A DNA stretch of 64,000 bases, taken from contig NZ_JAVKDF010000059.1 of assembly GCF_040222385.1 (NCBI RefSeq), positions 127,832-191,831 of the forward strand, in the 5' to 3' direction. Of this stretch, positions 9,302 to 17,434 are shown in pieces. The translations under genes were made by a program, and so were the position numbers. The first letter of the stretch is position 1; the number at the start of each line of letters is the position of its first letter. The DNA is from Imperialibacter sp040222385 (lineage in GTDB: Bacteria > Bacteroidota > Bacteroidia > Cytophagales > Cyclobacteriaceae). Below the pieces are notes generated by a model that was not told the DNA's origin, ran no database searches, and worked only from the letters and a program-made list of their open reading frames with translations.

Positions 9302-9422
9302 AGTAAAACCCAAATTAAACTTAAAATAGAACAATTCTTTTTTTGGTTCTTTCGACGAAAGGAATTATTTGGAGGACGAACGTATATTGCTATCGGTTTA
9401 AACCAGTGTGACTTTTTCTTAG

Positions 9423-10421
9423 ATGTCAACGAATATACCAAAAAGGCCAACATTAGAGGAGCTGATTAACGGAATCACAAGGGGCGACAGGGTGGCTCTG
9501 GCCAGGGGTATTACGCTTGTGGAAAGCAAACTACCATCTGACAGAGCCCTTGCTGAACAACTGATTGACAGATTGTTAAGTAAAACAGGCCATGCAACAA
9601 GAATTGGTGTGTCGGGCATACCGGGCGTTGGGAAAAGCACCTTCATCGAAGCCTTTGGCGAATACCTGGTCGGCGTAGGAAAAAAGGTGGCCGTATTGGC
9701 AGTTGATCCGTCCAGCAAGCAGACCAAAGGTAGCATCCTGGGCGACAAAACCAGGATGAATAAGCTGGCCGTCAACCCAAATGCCTATATAAGGCCCACT
9801 CCTACAGGTTCAACTCTGGGGGGCGTGGCAGATCAGTCACGTGAGGCCATGTTACTGTGTGAAGCGGCCGGGTTCGATGTCATTCTGATAGAGACCGTGG
9901 GCGTAGGTCAATCGGAGACCCTGGTAAGGGACATGTGTGACTTCTTCCTGCTGTTAACTATCGCTGGTGCAGGCGATGATCTGCAGGGGATAAAGAAGGG
10001 CATTATGGAGATGGCTGATGCCATTGTGATTAATAAGGCGGACGGCGACAATATGCCGGCAGTCAGGAAGACGCTCCAGGAACTTAAACAAGTGGTTCAT
10101 TACTTCTCGCTGCCCCCATCCGGCTGGGTTACTCAGGTAACGACATGCTCTTCCCTTCTTGGCGAGGGAATAAGTGAGTTGTGGACCTTGATTGAGTCGT
10201 TCAACGAAAAGATGATTGCGAATGGCTACCTGGCGCATCAGCGATCGCAGCAAAACCTGCAATGGATGCACCAGAAACTGGATGGGCTTTTGAAACAGGA
10301 ATTTAATAGACTGGTAAAAGAGGAAATCAAAGACCTTGCCGCCAAAGTGGAAAATAGAGAGCTGAACCCTGTAAGTGCAGCACATCAACTGTTTGACCTC
10401 TACAAAAAAAAGAAGGGGTGA
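9423..10421 (+). CDS. meaB: Methylmalonyl-CoA mutase-associated GTPase MeaB
   Basis: A 332-residue G3E-family P-loop GTPase. The Walker A is GIPGVGKST (residues 65-73), followed by AVDPSSKQTKGSILGDKTRM, the switch-like IETVGVGQSE segment and the guanine-specificity motif NKAD. MeaB (ArgK/YgfD) gates B12 cofactor loading and protects or reactivates methylmalonyl-CoA mutase. Length is typical (about 320-335). It belongs functionally with scpA at the start of the window but is separated from it by the CHAT, FecR-like and CHASE2 genes. It is divergent from the CHASE2 gene across a 186-base gap. The ATG follows a T-rich stretch with no Shine-Dalgarno sequence. Confidence 0.95.
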   Translation: MSTNIPKRPTLEELINGITRGDRVALARGITLVESKLPSDRALAEQLIDRLLSKTGHATRIGVSGIPGVGKSTFIEAFGEYLVGVGKKVAVLAVDPSSKQTKGSILGDKTRMNKLAVNPNAYIRPTPTGSTLGGVADQSREAMLLCEAAGFDVILIETVGVGQSETLVRDMCDFFLLLTIAGAGDDLQGIKKGIMEMADAIVINKADGDNMPAVRKTLQELKQVVHYFSLPPSGWVTQVTTCSSLLGEGISELWTLIESFNEKMIANGYLAHQRSQQNLQWMHQKLDGLLKQEFNRLVKEEIKDLAAKVENRELNPVSAAHQLFDLYKKKKG

Positions 10422-10434
10422 AAACACCCCTTCT
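10411..10434 (-). terminator. Terminator of the GIN-domain gene, overlapping meaB's end
   Basis: A ten-pair perfect stem (AGAAGGGGTG with CACCCCTTCT) with an AAAA loop covers the meaB stop codon. The run of A at 10403-10411 becomes a T-run on the minus strand, so it works best for the minus-strand gene ending at 10438. It may also stop meaB transcripts. Confidence 0.85.
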
Positions 10435-10437
10435 CTA

Positions 10438-11118
10438 TTAATTCATTCTTTTGACTGAGCCTGCGCCGTTTGAGTCAGCATAAACTTTCTGCGGATTGCC
10501 CTTGTAGCGAACCGAGCCTGCTCCACTGCATTCCGCTCTAAGCTCTTTATTGGCTACAACCCTTGCTGTGCCAGCCCCTGAAGACTCCACCTCGGTGTAG
10601 TCGCAGTCGAAGTCCTCCGCATTGTAACTGCCTGCGCCGGTTATATCAATGACTTGCTCCCTCGCCTTCCCCCTTAGTGTAAGCGTGCCAGCACCTGTCA
10701 TGTCGGCCCTTAGCCTGTCAGCTTCTACGATTAGCCTTGTAGAACCCGCTCCACTCACATCCAATTCGAATGTCGAGGCGGTGATGACATCATCGCATAC
10801 AACTGTGGAAGCACCACTTAAATCCATGCCATTAATGTTCGAAAACTCAATGGTCAGACTCATGGGCCCGTTCGACCTGAAATTATTGTCTTTGATATAG
10901 ACTTTCAAAGTGCTGCCTACAACCTCAGTTCGGATTCTGTCTATCACGTTGTCATCTGCATCTATGAATACCCTGTGCTTGCCGGTTTTTTTCAGTGTCA
11001 CTTTAAAAGCACCACCAATATCGAGGCTGCTGAACGAAGAAAGTTCTCTTGTTTCCTCTCCAGCCCACACCTGACCGGCGATTAGCAACCCAAGTATAAG
11101 TACTCCTATCTTTCTCAT
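10438..11118 (-). CDS. Exported GIN-domain protein (DUF2807)
   Basis: A protein of 226 residues when started at the methionine that begins a clean signal peptide (MRKIGVLILGLLIAGQVWAG). The frame stays open 17 codons further upstream, but that leader would bury the signal peptide. The mature part is a repetitive beta-strand protein with regularly spaced G-A-G-S/T motifs, for example VSGAGSTRL, MTGAGTLTL, ITGAGSYNA, SSGAGTARV and NGAGSVKR. This is the signature of the 'head GIN' / putative autotransporter adhesin head domain, a beta-helix common in Bacteroidota. The role is unknown, probably envelope-associated. It lies 60 bases downstream of the BtuG-like gene on the same strand, so it may ride on B12-riboswitch control. 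Confidence 0.85.
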   Translation of the reverse strand: MRKIGVLILGLLIAGQVWAGEETRELSSFSSLDIGGAFKVTLKKTGKHRVFIDADDNVIDRIRTEVVGSTLKVYIKDNNFRSNGPMSLTIEFSNINGMDLSGASTVVCDDVITASTFELDVSGAGSTRLIVEADRLRADMTGAGTLTLRGKAREQVIDITGAGSYNAEDFDCDYTEVESSGAGTARVVANKELRAECSGAGSVRYKGNPQKVYADSNGAGSVKRMN

Positions 11119-11178
11119 AATTATCAGTTCATTTTGAGTAAAGACTGCGGGCAAATTGAAGGGTTGCAAGTGATGGTT

Positions 11179-12213
11179 CTATTTAAATACGAATCCGTTT
11201 GGCGCCACCCCCGCTTCAAACTTCGATATTGCTGTTCCGTCAGCAGAATACCTGTAAACAGTACCTTTACCCTGAAAGCCCTTGGCATCGGCTATATAGA
11301 TAACATCCTCGGCCTCGCTATAGCCTAGTCCATAAAAGCCAACGGCATCATCAATCGTAATAAACGCCTTTTGAAGCACTTTCCCTTCCATTTGATAGCT
11401 TCCAGCCGACGTGCCAGCTATATAGTAGAGCACACCACTTGTTTTACTAACTGACAATCGTGAAGAGGGATTAACTTCCAAATCTACCTCTTTGGTAGCT
11501 GCGGACGCTCCAAGCTTGTAAATTGCTCCATCGTTTCCCTGATAGCTTCCTCCGCAGATCAACCAAACCGCACCGTCTTCATCTACCACCATTTCTCCCG
11601 GCGAATAACCGACTTCGAGGGTTGTTTCAAGTTCTCCAGTGCTGGTTTTAATCACAGATACTGTGTTTCCGAAACTATTGGATGCATACACATAACCATC
11701 GGCATAGGCCAGGTTTTCGGTACCATCATCGGTGTTTACTGCTCCCTCTTTTTCAAAAGTGGCAGCGTCAAGAATGAGTACGTACGACTGATCGAGGGCA
11801 TAGTTCTCATTGAAGGTGCCCCAATTGCTGACAAATAACTGATCGTTGGCTCTCAGTAAATACCTTGGGTTGACCAGGTTGTCTTCAATAGTGTTTGTTG
11901 AAACAAAGTCAGCGTTCACGACTTCAACTTTTTTGCTGTTATTCACTACTACGTAGCCCACCTCGTCAGCATCAATGAACAAGGATTGCACCACGTCACC
12001 CAATGGCCGACCGTTGGCCGATTGAAAAACAAGGGAAGAGACTTCTTCGGTTTCCGGATCATAGGAAGTAATGCTTCCATTCGTTTGGTTGAAGCTCCCT
12101 TCATTGACTACGTACACGGATCCCACACTGTCTTTCGGACCACCTTCGTCGTCACCACCACAGCTGGTTAGGAAAACTGTGGCTACTAAACTCCATAATG
12201 CTAGCTTTTTCAT
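11179..12213 (-). CDS. BtuG-like surface lipoprotein, beta-propeller (DUF5074/YncE-like)
   Basis: A 344-residue lipoprotein: a short hydrophobic signal and lipobox LTSC with C18 as lipidated cysteine, followed by an acidic GGDDEGG stretch of the kind associated with surface export in Bacteroidota. The rest is a repetitive beta-propeller of YncE/DUF5074 type, with repeats such as VYVVNEGSF, VYASNSFGNTVSVI and VWLICGGSY. It starts within the stop codon of the BtuB-like receptor gene (ATGA overlap) and lies downstream of a cobalamin riboswitch. In Bacteroides, BtuG is exactly such a propeller lipoprotein that caps BtuB and captures B12 with very high affinity. A BtuG role here is inferred from fold plus context. 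Confidence 0.8.
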   Translation of the reverse strand: MKKLALWSLVATVFLTSCGGDDEGGPKDSVGSVYVVNEGSFNQTNGSITSYDPETEEVSSLVFQSANGRPLGDVVQSLFIDADEVGYVVVNNSKKVEVVNADFVSTNTIEDNLVNPRYLLRANDQLFVSNWGTFNENYALDQSYVLILDAATFEKEGAVNTDDGTENLAYADGYVYASNSFGNTVSVIKTSTGELETTLEVGYSPGEMVVDEDGAVWLICGGSYQGNDGAIYKLGASAATKEVDLEVNPSSRLSVSKTSGVLYYIAGTSAGSYQMEGKVLQKAFITIDDAVGFYGLGYSEAEDVIYIADAKGFQGKGTVYRYSADGTAISKFEAGVAPNGFVFK

Positions 12214-14141
12214 TTTTTATCGTGATTTAAAGTGTAATTCAATTGAAAAGAGAATGAGCGACCCAGCATAGGTCTGTACTGCAGGTTCTCGTACCGGGTA
12301 CCTAATACGTTCTCGACTTTTATCGACAGCGCAAAAAGGGACTTCCCAGCCTGAATTTGCCTGCCAGTCTCCAGGTTCCAGAGCGTATAGGCGTTCAAGT
12401 TGATGTCGTTATCAACGAGCGTATACCTGGTGCCATAGAATGAAAGCTGTGAATTAAAATGCCATGGCTCCGTTTGCAACCCAAAGCTCCAGTTTCCCTG
12501 GTGCAGTGGCACATAAGGCAGTTGATTACCGATATTGCTATCGTCACCAGAATAGCCTGCACGGATCTGCGATACTGTGACTTTGTAGTTGATGTCGTTG
12601 CTTAACAGCCACGTTCCCACGCTCCATTTATGTCCAACAGATAGCTCACCGCCACGGGAAAAAACGTTCCTCACATTCACTGGGGACCAGTAGCCCTCCG
12701 CCTGCGGTAGCCATAGAATCCAGTCTTGTATCCAGTGAGCGAAGCCGGTCGCAGATGCTTTTAGCTTGTGATTTTTACTTCTGATCGCATAATCGAGTCC
12801 CGACTCTGCGTTCCAGCCTTGTTCAGGCTTCAGCGCCAGGTTGCCCCCAGGGCTCCAATAGCGGTCGTTGAGTGTGGGCACTCTGTAGCTTCGGGAAAGC
12901 TGCGACCGCCAATTGAGGGAAACTGCCTCAGATTTTAAAATCAGGACATCAGTCCCCAGTGACGGGGAAACTGGATTCCATGTGCCAGCTACAATTGCCT
13001 GACGAACTTTGGCGTTGAGTGTCCATCGTGGTGTTGGAAACCAATTGAGCATTAAATAGGTGTTGGATCGGTTTTCCGTCAAGCCGCCACCATACTCCGG
13101 CACATCGGCCAGTATATGGTTGATCAATCCTCCGGCTCGCAGCTGAACTTTGGAGATTGGCATCCATTCAATGCTATTATTCCACAGGTATTGAGTGGTG
13201 GCAGAGGCCAGCCCGTTGAACTTGATGAAGTCATAGATTCTCCCGACCCTTGATTCCCACTTCAATAAAGGGCTGACATGGTGCTCGTAGCCCAGGGAAA
13301 GCCGCAGCGACTGATCAATCTGAGTATCGCCAACCGAAGCGACGGTGTAGGGCGGAATAATTTCTCTATCATAATGCGTCAGCCAGCCTTCGATATCAAA
13401 AACGCCTTTTGACCAGGGGTTCCAGAACGCAGCGGCTTTCATGCCTTTGCCCCTGTAGGCTCCATGCGATTGTTTTTCTATCGGCTGGCCAGCCTTTGCC
13501 AGGTTGCGGTAGGAAAAGTCGTTGTCAGATTTTTTATAAAAGCCAGCCAGGGAAACGCCAGCTTTCTCACCCGACAGTTGGGCTTTCAATCCTGAAAAGC
13601 TGGTGCCAAAACTCCCAATTTCCTGGGTTACCCCAATGCTTTGCTGATTCTTTTCAAGCTTGTCGCTGACCGAAACTGCACCGCCAATGGCGCCTGAGCC
13701 AGCAAGAGCACTTACGCCGCCGTAGAAGACCTCCGCCTTGTCGATAAAGAAATTGGGGATCAATGAAAAATCGGCCTGGCCCAGGGAGGGGAAATTGATG
13801 GGAAGCCCATTCCAAAGCAAAGAAGTTTGGCTGGCGGACGTGCCCCTGAGGCTAATAGAGCAGAGCATACCCGGGCCGTACTCTTTCAGGTAAATGCCTT
13901 GCTGCGCCTGAAGTAACTTGCCTAACGAAGCAGCTGCTTGCGTTTGAATAGCCATCGAGTCGAGTGGCTCCGAATGGCCTCCCACTGCATAGCTGTGAAG
14001 CCACGTGTCGCTGACTTCGACCGGGGCCAGGACTTTACCCATACGGACAGAATCAGCAGCAGCCTCCTGACCTTTTGCATTAAACAAAAAAAGGATGACA
14101 CAGGCTACCAGCCCGACCACCCTTATACCAACTGCATACAT
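12210..14141 (-). CDS. btuB: TonB-dependent cobalamin receptor, BtuB-like
   Basis: A 643-residue outer membrane receptor. A signal peptide (about 1-24) is followed by a plug domain: L-Q-A-Q-Q-G-I-Y-L-K-E-Y, SLRGTSASQTSLLWNGLPIN, and FYGGVSALAGSGAIGG, a typical plug core. A 22-strand barrel with aromatic-rich strands runs to the C-terminal F-Q-L-N-Y motif. Length fits BtuB-type receptors (about 600-680). A clear cobalamin riboswitch sits upstream on the same strand, which identifies the ligand much better than sequence alone. It is coupled by a 4-base overlap to the BtuG-like gene. Transport would be driven by TonB-ExbBD encoded elsewhere. Confidence 0.93.
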   Translation of the reverse strand: MYAVGIRVVGLVACVILFLFNAKGQEAAADSVRMGKVLAPVEVSDTWLHSYAVGGHSEPLDSMAIQTQAAASLGKLLQAQQGIYLKEYGPGMLCSISLRGTSASQTSLLWNGLPINFPSLGQADFSLIPNFFIDKAEVFYGGVSALAGSGAIGGAVSVSDKLEKNQQSIGVTQEIGSFGTSFSGLKAQLSGEKAGVSLAGFYKKSDNDFSYRNLAKAGQPIEKQSHGAYRGKGMKAAAFWNPWSKGVFDIEGWLTHYDREIIPPYTVASVGDTQIDQSLRLSLGYEHHVSPLLKWESRVGRIYDFIKFNGLASATTQYLWNNSIEWMPISKVQLRAGGLINHILADVPEYGGGLTENRSNTYLMLNWFPTPRWTLNAKVRQAIVAGTWNPVSPSLGTDVLILKSEAVSLNWRSQLSRSYRVPTLNDRYWSPGGNLALKPEQGWNAESGLDYAIRSKNHKLKASATGFAHWIQDWILWLPQAEGYWSPVNVRNVFSRGGELSVGHKWSVGTWLLSNDINYKVTVSQIRAGYSGDDSNIGNQLPYVPLHQGNWSFGLQTEPWHFNSQLSFYGTRYTLVDNDINLNAYTLWNLETGRQIQAGKSLFALSIKVENVLGTRYENLQYRPMLGRSFSFQLNYTLNHDKK

Positions 14142-14287
14142 CTCTTTGAATTAAATTAACGGGCAAGCCCAGTTTGTTAACTTAACTCAAAACTGTAGAG
14201 GGAATAAGGTGGAATGAAATGTGAAGCCAGAAAACGGCCTCCTCAGATCATCCGCCGCTTTTCACCCGAAAGCTTTGAATTGTTTGA

Positions 14288-14468
14288 CTATGGCAGGTCT
14301 CCTGGCTCGCCTGGCCCGTCTATCGCCTTCCCACCCCGGTTTATCGGAACAGTGACTTTTTGATAGAGGCCTTTGTAGGCTTACAGTTGCGGGGACAGCC
14401 CCCGATTTTAACGGGGTTCCCTTTTAATTCTGCTACAACTGCTGATGAGTTGAGGCAGAAACCAACGG
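14288..14468 (-). promoter_or_regulatory. Cobalamin riboswitch
   Basis: The minus strand carries the full set of AdoCbl-riboswitch landmarks in order: GGGAACCCCGTTAAAATC, GGGGCTGTCCCCGCAACTGTAAG, AAGTCACTG, GGTGGGAAGGCG and finally the B12 box AGCCAGGAGACCTGCC (14291-14307 region). It ends about 147 bases before the BtuB-like start codon. Part of the leader (CTGGCT at 14225-14230, minus sense) could pair with AGCCAG inside the B12 box, offering a possible switch helix. It should repress the btuB, btuG-like and perhaps GIN genes when B12 is plentiful. Confidence 0.96.
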
Positions 14469-14676
14469 TCGCTGCGAAATACGCAATAATTGTAATGATG
14501 TTAAAACGATTCTGTAAAAATTCTCCGATTTAACACTTTTTAATACCGTTTCAAGTAACCTTTATGCCAGTTGAGGGTATATTTGGAAGAAATTTGAGCT
14601 GCGCACGCAACCTCAACCCCAGTTAAAGCGTCCTTACATTGGTTTAGGTCGAAAACTAGAATTATAAAATACTACG

Positions 14677-15138
14677 ATGTCGTTTATTGGAAAGCTATTT
14701 GGTAAAAAGGAAAAAACTCCTGTTTCACAGTGCAAAATTTGCAAAACCCTTCTGGAGTACAATGAAGGATATGCACTTACTACCTCTGAGGTAGTTAGCT
14801 CAAAGGAATATTGGGATCATAAGATGGTCGAGCCCGAAACGCTTGGGTATACTACTGCTCACTTTAAGCAGAAAGATGCTAATGCCACAAAAATGAGAGG
14901 GATCATTTTTGAAAAAACAGCTGAAAAAGACCAGACCTGGCTTGTATGCGACACTTGCATAAAGCAGTTCGAGGTGGATACAAACGAAGCCAAGAAACAT
15001 GCGCTACAGTGGTGGGAATCCAAAGGCGTGTACAACCCACCTAAGTCGGGCGACGCAAAAGCGGTGCTTGAAAAAGATACTTACGAAGAAATAAAAGAAT
15101 ATGCCACCATGCTGGCGGGAGGCAATAAGATCAGATAA
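14677..15138 (+). CDS. Uncharacterised small protein with two CxxC pairs
   Basis: A 153-residue soluble protein with no signal peptide. It begins with a lysine-rich MSFIGKLFGKKEK stretch and has two cysteine pairs, CKIC near residue 19 and CDTC near residue 90, spaced like a split zinc ribbon. I do not recognise a named family. It lies between the divergent BtuB and BtuF operons and ends at its own terminator, so it is probably transcribed alone. A treble-clef or zinc-ribbon fold is the best guess. Confidence 0.65.
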   Translation: MSFIGKLFGKKEKTPVSQCKICKTLLEYNEGYALTTSEVVSSKEYWDHKMVEPETLGYTTAHFKQKDANATKMRGIIFEKTAEKDQTWLVCDTCIKQFEVDTNEAKKHALQWWESKGVYNPPKSGDAKAVLEKDTYEEIKEYATMLAGGNKIR

Positions 15139-15181
15139 AAAGCTCCGCTGCCCAACGAGCAAGGCTAATATTCTAAATGAA

Positions 15182-15222
15182 AATACAATCCGTTCCCAAA
15201 AGGGGCGGATTGTATTATTTTT
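15182..15222 (+). terminator. Terminator between the CxxC gene and btuF
   Basis: An 11-pair perfect stem, AATACAATCCG (15182-15192) with CGGATTGTATT (15206-15216), encloses a loop that can itself pair CCC with GGG. It is followed by ATTTTT. It ends nine bases before the btuF ATG, which shows that the frame upstream of 15231 is not part of the gene. Confidence 0.85.
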
Positions 15223-15223
15223 G
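15216..15223 (+). promoter_or_regulatory. Putative -7 box for btuF, overlapping the terminator tail
   Basis: TATTTTTG matches TAnnTTTG. With the usual 5-8 base distance to the transcription start, the btuFCD mRNA would begin at or within a few bases of the ATG at 15231, i.e. nearly leaderless. No good -33 box is seen. The T-run also belongs to the terminator, so the match could be chance. Confidence 0.3.
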
Positions 15224-15230
15224 CCGCACC

Positions 15231-16370
15231 ATGTTCAACAAAACACTTCTTTTCATCTCCTTTTTTGCCTGGCTTACGTTCTCCTGCCAGCAAAAAAAGG
15301 CTGAAACGGCAACTGACCATCCAGGTCAGGCCTCTTACATAAAGTATGCAAGCGGACTTGTCATTACCAGACACTCAGATTGGACAGAAGTGGTGGTGAG
15401 GCAGCCGTGGAAGGGTGCCGGAAAGGCGATCAAGTATGCGTTGGTCGATAAAGAATTCAATGCCGGGACTCCATTTGATGGTTACAAAATAGTGGAAGTA
15501 CCTCTAAGCAAAGTGGCAGCCACCAGCACTACCCACCTCCCTCATTTCTCTGCAATCGGAGAAGAAACCAGCCTAAAGGGCTTTGCCAATGCCGACTATG
15601 TATACTCCAAGGTTTTCCGGAGCAGGCTCGAAAGTGGAGAGCTGGTCGAAATTGGGGACGGGGCTGGGGTCAACTTTGAGTCCTGCCTCAACCTGAAGCC
15701 AGAAGCATTGTTTACCTTTTCCATGGGAAACGACCGATCAACTGACGAAAGGCTGGAGCTGGCTGGCATCGACATGTTATACAATGCCGACTACCTCGAA
15801 ACGACGCCTCTTGGCCGTGCAGAATGGATCAAGTTCACGGCTGCTTTCTTCAATAAGCTTGACGAGGCCGATTCAATTTTCAACGTGATAGAACAAAACT
15901 ATCTGGAACTACGAGCCAAAGCCCTGAAGGCCGAAGCAAAACCAACCGTGCTGACCGGAGTGGTGTATGGCGATACCTGGTTTCTGCCGGGTGGCAAAAA
16001 CTACGGAGCTGCTTTTTTTGAAGATGCCGGGGGGAGCTACCTCTGGAAAGAAACACAAGAGAACGGATGGCTTGAGTTAAGTTTTGAGTCTGTCTTTGAA
16101 AAAGGGTTGAAAGCAGATTACTGGATTGGCGTGGCCTCCTTCACGACGCTGCAGGAAATGAAGGCGCAAGAAAGCAGGTACGGTTTGTTTAGTGCCTGGA
16201 AAAACGGCGCCGTTTACAACTACGACAATCAGTTGAACAAAAAGGGTGGAAATAACTATCTGGAGGAGGGATATAGCAGGCCCGATATTGTGTTGGCGGA
16301 CCTGATACATATTATGCATCCTGAGCTCCTACCCGACCACAAACTTTATTTTTACAGAAAATTACCCTAA
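15231..16370 (+). CDS. btuF: B12 ABC transporter substrate-binding lipoprotein
   Basis: A 379-residue protein when started at the methionine that opens the signal peptide MFNKTLLFISFFAWLTFSC, with lipobox cysteine C19. The earlier in-frame ATG at 15177 is rejected because a terminator hairpin lies between. The fold is that of class III periplasmic binding proteins for siderophores and B12: two lobes joined by a long helix, with EEATSLKGFANADYV-like and ALFTFSMG-type segments and a conserved ABC-type GVVYGDTWFLPGGKNYG. It is the first gene of a permease-ATPase operon divergent from the B12 receptor. B12 is therefore the likely ligand; a ferric siderophore cannot be excluded by sequence alone. 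Confidence 0.85.
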   Translation: MFNKTLLFISFFAWLTFSCQQKKAETATDHPGQASYIKYASGLVITRHSDWTEVVVRQPWKGAGKAIKYALVDKEFNAGTPFDGYKIVEVPLSKVAATSTTHLPHFSAIGEETSLKGFANADYVYSKVFRSRLESGELVEIGDGAGVNFESCLNLKPEALFTFSMGNDRSTDERLELAGIDMLYNADYLETTPLGRAEWIKFTAAFFNKLDEADSIFNVIEQNYLELRAKALKAEAKPTVLTGVVYGDTWFLPGGKNYGAAFFEDAGGSYLWKETQENGWLELSFESVFEKGLKADYWIGVASFTTLQEMKAQESRYGLFSAWKNGAVYNYDNQLNKKGGNNYLEEGYSRPDIVLADLIHIMHPELLPDHKLYFYRKLP

Positions 16371-16378
16371 TCTGTGCC

Positions 16379-17434
16379 ATGCTTAGGGATTTCATCCAAC
16401 AGTCGTGGAAGCAATGGTGGAAGTACTTCGTGCTGCTCAGCCTCCTGATTTTCGTGCTTTTCCTTCTCAGTCTGGCCCTGGGGTCAGTGGTGATCCCGGC
16501 ATTTGAAGCGCTGAAAATTGTGTCGGGCTTTGCGAGCCAAAACGAAGCCTGGCAGGAAATCATTCTCAACTTCCGGTTGCCAAAAGCATTAACGGCCATA
16601 CTGGTTGGCGCCGCTTTGGGCATCAGCGGACTGCAAATGCAGACCTTCTTCCGGAACCCTCTGGCAGGGCCTTTTGTGCTGGGCATCAGCTCCGGTGCCA
16701 GCCTTGGTGCTGCCTTGCTGATTTTGGGCGGAGCTTCGTTGGGGCTCCATCAGCTGGGTGGGCAGCTTTTTGCCAGTGCTCAGGTAATTGCCGCAGCGCT
16801 CGGAGCCATTCTTGTCATGATCGCCGTTATTTCCGTGGCCCGCTCACTGCGTGACGCCATGAGCCTCCTCATCGTGGGACTGATGTTTAGCAGCACCACG
16901 GGAGCGCTCGTCAGCATCATGCAATACTTCAGCCAGGCCGAAGACATCCAGGCTTATATGCTTTGGTCATTCGGAAGTCTAGGCGGACTTAGTTGGGAGG
17001 AAATGCAAATCTTTGCGCCGATCATCGTGGTTGGCCTTCTGCTTTCCTTTGCTTCAGCCAAACAGCTCAATATGCTCTTGCTTGGTGAGCAGTACGCCCG
17101 AAGCATGGGACTCAATATCAAACGAGCCAGACTTACCATCATTATCAGCACCTGCCTGCTGGCTGGGAGTGTCACCGCTTTCTGCGGACCTATCGCCTTC
17201 ATTGGGATAGCCGTGCCTCACATGGTTCGCATGCTGTTTCCGACTTCGAACCACCTGCTGCTTATTCCGCTGGTCTGTCTGATGGGCGCAGGCACCATGC
17301 TTTTTTGCGACTTGATTGCTCAGCTGCCAGGCACATCGCAGTTGCTACCCATCAACGCCGTCACTTCTTTGATCGGCGGCCCCATCGTTATCTGGATCAT
17401 TGTGAGTAAACGAAACCTGAGGTACTCATTATGA
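16379..17434 (+). CDS. btuC: FecCD/BtuC-type ABC permease
   Basis: A 351-residue polytopic protein of the FecCD family with about ten membrane helices. Family segments include FRLPKALTAILVGAALGISG, QTFFRNPLAGPFVLGISSGA, the CGPIAFIGIAVPHMVR loop (the coupling helix that docks on the ATPase), and a terminal GGPIVIWIIV. It starts eight bases after btuF and overlaps the ATPase gene by four bases, so the three genes are translationally coupled. Inner membrane; forms the translocation pore as a homodimer. Confidence 0.93.
   Translation: MLRDFIQQSWKQWWKYFVLLSLLIFVLFLLSLALGSVVIPAFEALKIVSGFASQNEAWQEIILNFRLPKALTAILVGAALGISGLQMQTFFRNPLAGPFVLGISSGASLGAALLILGGASLGLHQLGGQLFASAQVIAAALGAILVMIAVISVARSLRDAMSLLIVGLMFSSTTGALVSIMQYFSQAEDIQAYMLWSFGSLGGLSWEEMQIFAPIIVVGLLLSFASAKQLNMLLLGEQYARSMGLNIKRARLTIIISTCLLAGSVTAFCGPIAFIGIAVPHMVRMLFPTSNHLLLIPLVCLMGAGTMLFCDLIAQLPGTSQLLPINAVTSLIGGPIVIWIIVSKRNLRYSL

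Noticed and set aside
15177..15230. Longer N-terminus for btuF
   Set aside because: The extra 18 codons contain a terminator hairpin, and the lipoprotein signal starts only at 15231.
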